A DNA stretch of 64,000 bases from Arundinibacter roseus (lineage in GTDB: Bacteria > Bacteroidota > Bacteroidia > Cytophagales > Spirosomataceae): positions 62,001 to 126,000 of the forward strand of contig NZ_SMJU01000002.1 in the NCBI RefSeq assembly GCF_004348825.1. Direction: 5' to 3'. The notes under the pieces were generated by a model. It was not told where the DNA came from, ran no database searches, and saw only the letters and a program-made list of their open reading frames with translations. Position numbers and translations under genes: made by a program. Below are positions 18,345-25,301 of the stretch, piece after piece; positions within the stretch are counted from its first letter, which is position 1, and each line of letters opens with the position of its first letter.

Positions 18345-19538
18345 TTAGTAAAGAAATCCAAACAACCAAAGCGGAAGAGTATTCCCAAATCCGGTTTCGC
18401 TGTCATCTTTCACCAAATAAGCGTCTTGAACTCCCTCAATTTGTTTTTTGCCTTTATGTTTTCCTCCCACTTCAAATGTATAGATTCCGTCAACCAAAAA
18501 ATCGCTCACGGCGGACTCCTGTACCGAATGCCCGTAACTTACCTGATTCAAAAAAAAGGTTTCCCGCAGATTTCCGATATCCGGTTTTTGTAGAGATAGC
18601 GCATAGGCTAAATTGGTATTTTCAAGGTAGATTTTTTCAGGTTTTTGCAAAACAGTCATTCCGGTTCCGCCCCGATATAGCAACTTTATCAATTTTGCCT
18701 GCTCCAAAAAATGCAGATAATTGTTGACCGAATTGCGATGAATGCCGCTTTTATCGGCCAATGCGGATACATTGGGCTTGAAGGGCACATTTTCGGCCAA
18801 TACGTAGAGCAATTGGAGCATTTTTTTAGCATTTCGAATATCAAAATCTTTTAGTTCGGCCATATCATACTCCACAATCATCCTGATCAACTGCTGAATG
18901 CGCCGTCCGTAGCCGCCGGTATCTTCCCTGAAAAAGGGGTAATAGCCTGAACGAAGATAGGCTTCAAAATGCGCCAAAGGCCGAAATCCCACCGGAAAGA
19001 AAGATTTCCATCCTTGATTTTCCGAAAGCAATAAAGGCAACGTCAGCGCTTCCACCGTGATGATTCCCTCAAAAGCCAGGTATTCGCGGTACGACATGCC
19101 CGGTAGCTCATACATCAAAACCCGTCGGCTCAGATCCACTTCCTGCCGGGAAATATCAACGATGGACGAGCCCGTAAATACCACCTGCAAATCGGGATAA
19201 AGGTCATAGAGGTTTTTGAGGTGCGTAGCCCAATGAGGGTATTTGTGAACTTCGTCCAAAAACAACACCCTTCCCCCTTTTCGCCGGAATTCTGCGGCGG
19301 TTTCCACCAACGAATGTGTCGTAAAATAGAGGTCGTCCAGGGTAAAATATGCCGCTTCGGTGGCCGACTTACCCAATGATTTCAACCGCTGAAGCAGCAA
19401 GGTAGTTTTGCCGGTTCCGCGTGCGCCTTTGATGCCGATCAGGCGGTTATTCCAATGAATCTGTCCGTAAAGTCCGCGCCGAAAAGAATCCATCGTAAAT
19501 TCCGTCAAACGCTCCGAGGTTGCCAGTAATGTTTCCAT
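18345..19538 (-). CDS. AAA-family ATPase with DUF4143 domain, embedded in the cas operon
   Basis: About 397 residues from the ATG at 19536-19538 (METLLATSERLTEF); 27 further open codons upstream overlap cas4 and are not protein-like. The Walker A motif is GIKGARGTGKTTLLLQRL near residues 36-53, Walker B is GRVLFLDEVHKYPHW, and the sensor is VFTGSSIVDI: an AAA_14-type core. A winged-helix-like segment follows (SALADKSGIHRNSVNNYLHF). The C-terminal DUF4143 part has DFLVDGIYTFEVGGKHKGKK, a PD-(D/E)XK-like arrangement (D...ExGGK). Such ATPases are widespread orphans of unknown function and are not standard Cas proteins. It lies between cas4 and cas1, 9 bases before cas1, so a role in or near adaptation is suggested but unproven. 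Confidence 0.88.
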   Translation of the reverse strand: METLLATSERLTEFTMDSFRRGLYGQIHWNNRLIGIKGARGTGKTTLLLQRLKSLGKSATEAAYFTLDDLYFTTHSLVETAAEFRRKGGRVLFLDEVHKYPHWATHLKNLYDLYPDLQVVFTGSSIVDISRQEVDLSRRVLMYELPGMSYREYLAFEGIITVEALTLPLLLSENQGWKSFFPVGFRPLAHFEAYLRSGYYPFFREDTGGYGRRIQQLIRMIVEYDMAELKDFDIRNAKKMLQLLYVLAENVPFKPNVSALADKSGIHRNSVNNYLHFLEQAKLIKLLYRGGTGMTVLQKPEKIYLENTNLAYALSLQKPDIGNLRETFFLNQVSYGHSVQESAVSDFLVDGIYTFEVGGKHKGKKQIEGVQDAYLVKDDSETGFGNTLPLWLFGFLY

Positions 19539-19592
19539 TTTGCATATTATAAAATGCAAATATAACTTAATTATGCATAACGAAATGTGCAT
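19539..19592 (-). promoter_or_regulatory. TGCAT-rich inverted repeats before the ATPase gene
   Basis: Directly upstream of the ATPase start is the inverted repeat TTTGCAT (19539-19545) - 8 bases - ATGCAAA (19554-19560). The palindrome TTATGCATAA follows (19571-19580), then a further TGTGCAT (19586-19592). This 59-base, very AT-rich gap is the largest inside the kinase-to-cas2 block apart from ordinary spacers. It looks like an operator/promoter giving the ATPase (and cas1-cas2) separate control; that is inference. Confidence 0.4.
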
Positions 19593-19597
19593 TTTCC

Positions 19598-20149
19598 CTA
19601 CTCTTCCCCAATCCAGCAAAAATCAAAATAACTGCATGAGCGGCACTTGCTGACGGGCAATCGCGGCGGACAGTGCTCTTTGGCCAATAGTTCCCCAATT
19701 TCGTGTACCCACAGCTCCATCTGTTTTTCTTCGACTTCGTCCAGCGTTACCCGCTCGGTAAGGCGCAGTTTAGGATACTCGATCAGTCCATGACTGACCG
19801 CTACGCCATTCTTACGCAACAGATACAAGTAAAACTGCACCTGCGCCGTGTGCGCTTTTTCTTTGGCATTCGACTTTTTGGTTTCATGAACAATGCCCTT
19901 TTTAGCGTCGAAAAAATCAATTTTAGCCGTTAGAACTCTCACCACTCCCAACCCGTTAGCGGCGGGCAATTCGTACGAAACCGCCACTTCCTGATTTTTC
20001 TCGGCGCGTTGCGGATAGCTTTCTTCACCAATGAGCTTGCCCTCATACACGATGTCAGACGTATGCTCCATGCGGATCGCGTGGGCGTGCAGCCACATCT
20101 CCCGCTTGCAGATATGGTAAAGGTTGACGAGAGTGGCGTTGATGTTCAT
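19598..20149 (-). CDS. cas4: CRISPR-associated exonuclease Cas4
   Basis: A 183-residue protein with the Cas4/AddB-type iron-sulfur cluster ligands: C14 (YHICKREMWL) and C169, C172 and C178 (CRSCSYFDFC). RecB-like nuclease residues are D78 (KIDFF), E89 and K91 (HETKK), and the Q-x3-Y motif at 105-109. Cas4 trims prespacers and enforces PAM choice with Cas1-Cas2. The start codon is 3 bases beyond the stop of the kinase-like gene, so the two are translationally coupled. An additional Cys at 160 is not a standard ligand. Confidence 0.96.
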   Translation of the reverse strand: MNINATLVNLYHICKREMWLHAHAIRMEHTSDIVYEGKLIGEESYPQRAEKNQEVAVSYELPAANGLGVVRVLTAKIDFFDAKKGIVHETKKSNAKEKAHTAQVQFYLYLLRKNGVAVSHGLIEYPKLRLTERVTLDEVEEKQMELWVHEIGELLAKEHCPPRLPVSKCRSCSYFDFCWIGEE

Positions 20150-20152
20150 AGG

Positions 20153-20671
20153 TCAGCGGTTCAAAAAATACTGCCTGAACTCCTCCATTTCCTGTTTCTC
20201 GATGTCGAGATACTTCTGGAAAATAGTTTCTCCTACCTGTTCTCGAAGGGCCGAAATCCCTACATCAATGAGCCTTAATCCCTTGTCTGTCAAAAGGATA
20301 TTGTCAAAAGCTAAGCCGCCGATTCCCGAAGGACGCTTAATGTCCCGGTGTACAAACCCAGCCTGATGGAGTTGATGAAGCTCATCCTCAAACACATCGA
20401 GCCACAACTCCCTGATACTCTGTTCGTAAGCCCTGAAATCCATTGGTTTGAGCCTTTCCATTACCAGCAGCTCAGCTTGTAAGTTTTCGTCAAAATCCAG
20501 ACGAATAAACCTAGCTACCAGAGAATTAACTTCATTTGCAAATTTCATTTTTGCCGCTTCTGAACCAATATCCGACCGGGTATCGCCCACAAAAAGCTTG
20601 GCAACTTCCGAATCCGAGAGCGCAATGACCACATTGTTTGCACCCGATGATAAGCGATTGGGGTAGTTCAT
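20153..20671 (-). CDS. Miniature protein-kinase-like protein inside the cas operon
   Basis: A 172-residue protein with kinase landmarks in order: a glycine-loop remnant (SSGANNVV, 8-15), the VAVK-like lysine K25 (EVAKLF), a candidate alphaC glutamate E47, hinge VMERL (70-74), catalytic loop HRDIK (108-112), the catalytic-loop Asn at N124 (FDNILL) and DVG (136-138) in place of DFG. Two features are odd. About nine extra residues (RPSGIGGLAF) separate the loop Asp/Lys from Asn124, where canonical kinases have D-x-K-x-x-N. The protein also ends about 34 residues after DVG, lacking most of the C-lobe. It lies 104 bases after cas3 and 3 bases before cas4, in the same operon. It is not a known Cas component; activity and target are unknown. 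Confidence 0.8.
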   Translation of the reverse strand: MNYPNRLSSGANNVVIALSDSEVAKLFVGDTRSDIGSEAAKMKFANEVNSLVARFIRLDFDENLQAELLVMERLKPMDFRAYEQSIRELWLDVFEDELHQLHQAGFVHRDIKRPSGIGGLAFDNILLTDKGLRLIDVGISALREQVGETIFQKYLDIEKQEMEEFRQYFLNR

Positions 20672-20775
20672 AGGGGAATGGGGATTGATGTTTACAGGAT
20701 GATTATAGAAATTGTTAACAAGCTAAGAATAGTCAAGAGATTGATTGGTTCTGTAATCAGAAAAGTAATTAATGA

Positions 20776-23592
20776 TTATAAAAATTGAGTTTCATTACTC
20801 TCGAATTTTTTGTCATCCATACCAAAGTTTACATCATAAAAATCCTTCCAGAAATGAATGTATTTATATCCAAACTCACTTTTAACTTCATCTGAAAAAT
20901 GAACAATTTGCATTTCTATTTTTTTATTTGCAAACAATGAAAAGATGAATTTGGAAAGAATCCCCTGTAATATTTTCTCTCCAATCTTTTGTTTTATAAA
21001 CTCTCGTTTATTTTGAATAAATGATACATACAGGTTGAAGACTTCTTCACCATTAATGCAATAATCAAGAGTTGGTTCTATACCATGAATTTTCAAAAAG
21101 GTTAATTCATTTTTTGAAAAAATCAAATCCTTTGTACCATTGACGATTCCTTCTACTTCAATCGGGATGTTAAGCGGGATAAAACATGAAATATTTTCTT
21201 GGTCTATTAACTTAAAATCCCAATGAATTGATTTGAAATGTAGCTTTTCAATTTTAGAGCGATAAAACTTTAATTGTTCGCTGTGATTTTCATTGCTGAT
21301 TTTATCTGAAGTACCCCAATAGTTTATTTTCGCAAAAACTGAATTATACAAAAAATCAAAGTCCTTATTCTTTAAAATGTTCTGATAATCAGTTGTTTTC
21401 AACTTTTTTGTCTCCTGATAGCGCAAATCCTGCCCATAAATTATTCGCTCTTTGTTATAGTTAAAGAGGTACAAAGTACATTCTTTTTTATTAACATTTC
21501 GATTAATACGACCTGCTAACTGTTCTTCACTGTCAATCATAGAACGGTCCTTAAAGCCTAAGTCCATGTCAATATCTACGCCTGCTTCCACCACTTGCGT
21601 TGTAATCAACAAAACTCGTTTTTGTCGGGTAGCCGGATTTTTCAGGAGATTAATAATTTCTTTTCTCCGATGTTCTAAAATTGTGCCAGAAAGCACCAGT
21701 ATTTCATCAAAGAAGTTGTTATTGATTTTACTTAATTCACCATAAAATTCAGTCGCAGACTTCTTAAAAATGAACTCAACGATACAATACACACTTCCTT
21801 TTGGCTTGGCTTGGCCAAAATCATAAGTAGCATATTCTTTCGATTTTTCTAAAAGCGTTGTTGCAATTTCTGTTAACTCTAAATCGGTACGCTCGAACAA
21901 ATCAAAGTTAAACTTTACTCGCTCACTGAAATTGGGGTTCAGGAAATAATCTTTTTTGGCATTGGGCAGAAGATAAACAAAGTCGCTAACATACTCTTTA
22001 TCAATAACCTGCAAATTTCCTAACTTGGGTAAAGTAGCAGACATCAAGATAAATTTGATGTTGTAAAGCTTGGCATAGTGGGAGATGAAATACAGCATCT
22101 TATCCCAATGGGCGGGGTCATAAGATTGAAGCTCGTCAATCACCACAATTGAATTGGCCAATCGGTGAAGCATATAGTTAGCTTCTTTTTCATTGGTTTT
22201 CAGCAAGTCAAAAAACTTAACGTGCGAAAGTAAGCAGAATGGATAATTGACAAAAAGGTTATCAATATAGTTTTTCTTTTCATCTCCATAAGCTCCATCT
22301 ACTTGTTCTTCCTCTATTTGTTGCTTGTAACCTGCCTTTGAGTGAAGTTGAACTAACTCATTTTCAGTTAGCCCAAGCGTTTCTTTAATTGCGGTATAGG
22401 TTTGCGTGATAAGAGTTGTAAATGGAAAAACATAAAAAACTTTGTTAGTTCTGCCTGCACTGGCTTTTAGTAGTTCAACAGTAGCCAACATAGAAAGATT
22501 AGTTTTACCTCCACCGGTTGGGGCTTCAATGTAAAATAAGTTATTATGGCTATTGGTTCTAATGTTTCTGATTACTTCCAAAGCCATTTCCATTCGCAAC
22601 AAATTCAAATTTTCGTTGCTCTGATCTGTGGGATTTTGCAGTTCATAGCCGATCTCTAATTGTTGGTAAGTAGCTTTGTTGTAGTTCACTTTGCCATTTA
22701 AAAGTGAATTGCTAGAACTTACAAAATTGTACAATTTAGTGATTCTTTCTGGGCTCAAAACACCAAATTCTTTTATTTCAATGCCCGTCATATACTGGCC
22801 TGACGCTAAATAATCAGAAGCTGTGAGCAAAGAAAAACTAAGACGTACTAACGAATAGAGAGAAAAAGGCTTTAACAAATTTGGTACTGTATCAAGTTTT
22901 TCAAAAGCATCTTTCAGATGTAGTGGCAGTAAATCGGTAATCTGAGGTGCTATTTTATACTGATAATTAGCTACGTACACTTTCATGTTAGCGACCTCAT
23001 CGGATGTAAACCCAATCTTTTCTTTATATTCGTCATTCAAATATTTACCATGATGCTTAAAAATAGGATACGAAAGCATTAGTGTAGCCAACATGGCAAT
23101 TGGGTTGAACTGAGATTCTACTTGTACTCTTGCTTCGTCAATGTGCTTGACAATAAATAAATAAGCCCCTAAACTTGAATGATGGGTAGAGAGAACGCTT
23201 TTTGGTTTTTCTTTGCCCCTAAAATGGGGATTATTCATTTTATCAGGGCTTGCCTGAAAGTTCTCGTTGATTTTTCCAAAATCATGGAAGACGACGGTAT
23301 TGACAAAAAGCCGTTTGAGAAAATCACCTAACTTTTCACTTTCTATTTTCTGATTGCCTAGAAAATCATGGATTAGGTTATCAATCACGACATCTAGTCC
23401 ATGATTTTTCGTGAGCAACTCAAATTTTTTTAGCACTAACTCAATATGCTCTTGAAGAGTTTCAGGCGGGAGTGGATTAACCGCATTTTTGGGTGATATG
23501 TGTGCATAATATGAATCTGCATCTATTAGAAAGGTCTTAATAGAAGGCGTTGCATTTAAAATATCGGAAACCGTTTTATAAGAGTTGGACAT
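20776..23592 (-). CDS. cas3: CRISPR-associated helicase-nuclease Cas3 (HD + SF2 helicase)
   Basis: A 938-residue protein. The N-terminal HD nuclease has H49, the H103-D104 pair with K107 (FHDFGKINENF), H137-H138 (THHSSLGAYL) and D260 (LTASDYLAS). The SF2 helicase has Walker A APTGGGKT at 357-364, DELQ at 486-489, SAT at 518-520, and later VEAGVDIDMD and EQLAGRINRN motifs. Cas3 is recruited by target-bound Cascade to unwind and degrade DNA from the displaced strand. All key residues appear intact. Its start overlaps the end of cas5 by 17 bases. It is AT-rich (18 G/C in one sampled 60-base line). Confidence 0.96.
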   Translation of the reverse strand: MSNSYKTVSDILNATPSIKTFLIDADSYYAHISPKNAVNPLPPETLQEHIELVLKKFELLTKNHGLDVVIDNLIHDFLGNQKIESEKLGDFLKRLFVNTVVFHDFGKINENFQASPDKMNNPHFRGKEKPKSVLSTHHSSLGAYLFIVKHIDEARVQVESQFNPIAMLATLMLSYPIFKHHGKYLNDEYKEKIGFTSDEVANMKVYVANYQYKIAPQITDLLPLHLKDAFEKLDTVPNLLKPFSLYSLVRLSFSLLTASDYLASGQYMTGIEIKEFGVLSPERITKLYNFVSSSNSLLNGKVNYNKATYQQLEIGYELQNPTDQSNENLNLLRMEMALEVIRNIRTNSHNNLFYIEAPTGGGKTNLSMLATVELLKASAGRTNKVFYVFPFTTLITQTYTAIKETLGLTENELVQLHSKAGYKQQIEEEQVDGAYGDEKKNYIDNLFVNYPFCLLSHVKFFDLLKTNEKEANYMLHRLANSIVVIDELQSYDPAHWDKMLYFISHYAKLYNIKFILMSATLPKLGNLQVIDKEYVSDFVYLLPNAKKDYFLNPNFSERVKFNFDLFERTDLELTEIATTLLEKSKEYATYDFGQAKPKGSVYCIVEFIFKKSATEFYGELSKINNNFFDEILVLSGTILEHRRKEIINLLKNPATRQKRVLLITTQVVEAGVDIDMDLGFKDRSMIDSEEQLAGRINRNVNKKECTLYLFNYNKERIIYGQDLRYQETKKLKTTDYQNILKNKDFDFLYNSVFAKINYWGTSDKISNENHSEQLKFYRSKIEKLHFKSIHWDFKLIDQENISCFIPLNIPIEVEGIVNGTKDLIFSKNELTFLKIHGIEPTLDYCINGEEVFNLYVSFIQNKREFIKQKIGEKILQGILSKFIFSLFANKKIEMQIVHFSDEVKSEFGYKYIHFWKDFYDVNFGMDDKKFESNETQFL

Positions 23593-24340
23593 AATACTCC
23601 GAACCAGTTAGATGAAATAGATTATCAATATTTGCAGACTGCTTTATGCCAAAAGTAGTAAAAACAGAATCCCCCAAAACGTATTGAAATAAAGTGAGAT
23701 CGAAGCCTCTAGGAAGTCTTTCAAAGTACATGAATGGAGTTTCTTCCTCCCAAAAAGACATGAAATCAAACAATGGAGTAGTTTTCTGTTGATTGATAAT
23801 ATCTTTTTTAATGAAGAGCGTTTTGATTTTGAAAATACCGAATGGGTTTTCAATAGCTTGATAATCATGCTCTTGAAAATTTTCCCACCAAGCGGCAAAT
23901 TCATTTTTACCGAAATAGGGCAAGTATTCAGCCTTACCCTCTTTAAGGTATTCATACAGCAAGTGTTGCTTATCGTTCTCTAAATCCAGCAACGCATAAA
24001 CCCGATAACCGGGTTTAATGAGCGTTGCCTCTTCGGTCAAATAGGTAGAGCCATTATTGGCGTAACCCGCTGTATTTGAGTATTTAATGACAGTTTTTTG
24101 GAAATTTCCTTTTTCGTGATCCAGAGGCTCAATCCCTATTTTCAGGTCTTTAAACTCCTCATAATATTGTGGTACTTCCCCTTTTCTTTTGTAGCCTTCT
24201 AAGCCTACAATAGCCCCAAAAATGCCCAATAGGGCAGGTTTATGGAGCATATTATAGGATAGATTAACAGTATTGTTGGCATCGGGCTTGCGGAAAAAGC
24301 CAAAATCACTTTTTAAATCAATCGATACTAATTTTTCCAT
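23576..24340 (-). CDS. cas5: Type I-B Cascade subunit Cas5
   Basis: A 254-residue protein starting MEKLVSIDLKSDFGFFRKPD, with the Cas5 N-terminal RAMP strand and the following N-rich segment and GIFGAIVGLEGYKR near residues 38-51. Cas5 binds the 5' handle of the crRNA and caps the Cas7 backbone. It lies 14 bases after cas7 and overlaps cas3 by 17 bases, so translation is probably coupled. Length and position agree with Cas5b/Cas5h. Confidence 0.92.
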   Translation of the reverse strand: MEKLVSIDLKSDFGFFRKPDANNTVNLSYNMLHKPALLGIFGAIVGLEGYKRKGEVPQYYEEFKDLKIGIEPLDHEKGNFQKTVIKYSNTAGYANNGSTYLTEEATLIKPGYRVYALLDLENDKQHLLYEYLKEGKAEYLPYFGKNEFAAWWENFQEHDYQAIENPFGIFKIKTLFIKKDIINQQKTTPLFDFMSFWEEETPFMYFERLPRGFDLTLFQYVLGDSVFTTFGIKQSANIDNLFHLTGSEYYVQLL

Positions 24341-24354
24341 TGTGTCTTCCGGAT

Positions 24355-25275
24355 TTATAGTTCCAATTTGATTGCATCCGCAGGTTCATTGACTATTTTG
24401 GTGATACCCGTGTTGTAATACAACTCAATTCTTTCGATTTCTCCTTTCACGTGTTCTTTGGATAATATTTCAGTAACTTTCTGAAAATCAATTGTTTTGT
24501 CATTATTTATAGTAACCAATTCCACGAAAGAAGGAAGCACCAATTTTGAGTTTTCTTTCAACTGAACCCAAAGCAATAGTTCGTTTTCTGTACCCGCTTT
24601 CGCTGCGGAATCATAGTAAGTAACCCCCTTTCTTAGTCCTTCTTTCAATTTCTCAATATCATCAATTGAGATTCCATCCACTCCCACACGCTTTACATCG
24701 TCTTCAATATTTCTAGGATTCACAGAAAAGTGATGCACATAATGCCCTTCTTGAAGCTTTGACTGTGTGCCAAGCGTAGTCATGGTGCTATCGTTATTTT
24801 TCTCACTCGGATTTCTAAATGGCGACATGATTTGTTCAGAATAAATCACATTTTCGCCGAAGCGATTAACACCATGCGTTATTTGACATGCACCATGGAT
24901 TGAAATATTGGTTTTACCTGCATAAGTGCCTCCGAAAAGACGAACATCTATATAGCTCATTATACTTTTAAGTACTTCTATCCTGAGTTTATTCTTATCA
25001 GAAATTTTGAAAATATCTTTTCCAAAGTGGCTTTCAAATGTTTCGTCTAATGTTCTGGGACTCATATTTTCATCAAAGGTCTTTGAATAGAAAACATTAG
25101 AATTGAGATTTTTTTTCCAATAGTTTCTTACCGACCATTTTAAGGTTTTATCAGTCGCATATACTGTTCCATTTGGTAAGGTTCGAGGTTGATGCGAGAA
25201 ATCAGCATTATAGTTTGAATTGATAGATTTGATAATGGCACAGCCAAATACACGATTATTGAACAAGTTGCTCAT
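24355..25275 (-). CDS. cas7: Type I-B Cascade backbone subunit Cas7 (Csh2-like)
   Basis: A 306-residue protein opening with RVFGCAIIKSINSNYNADF and PRTLPNGTVYATDKTLKW, the recognisable Csh2 N-terminus, and containing GACQITHGVNRFGENVIYSE near residues 127-147. Multiple Cas7 copies coat the crRNA spacer. It lies 26 bases after cas8b and 14 before cas5. Composition is AT-rich like its neighbours from cas8b to cas3. Confidence 0.94.
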   Translation of the reverse strand: MSNLFNNRVFGCAIIKSINSNYNADFSHQPRTLPNGTVYATDKTLKWSVRNYWKKNLNSNVFYSKTFDENMSPRTLDETFESHFGKDIFKISDKNKLRIEVLKSIMSYIDVRLFGGTYAGKTNISIHGACQITHGVNRFGENVIYSEQIMSPFRNPSEKNNDSTMTTLGTQSKLQEGHYVHHFSVNPRNIEDDVKRVGVDGISIDDIEKLKEGLRKGVTYYDSAAKAGTENELLLWVQLKENSKLVLPSFVELVTINNDKTIDFQKVTEILSKEHVKGEIERIELYYNTGITKIVNEPADAIKLEL

Positions 25276-25301
25276 GATTGATAAGGTTTGAAAGTTTTTG
25301 A

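Noticed and set aside
17685-18593. Long plus-strand reading frame (302 codons) opposite cas1
   Set aside because: It is a shadow of cas1 and the ATPase end; the protein has no family-like pattern, and the minus-strand frames carry all catalytic motifs.
23644-23955. Minus-strand 103-codon frame within cas5
   Set aside because: Out-of-frame shadow; cas5 in the other frame overlaps cas3 properly and matches its family.
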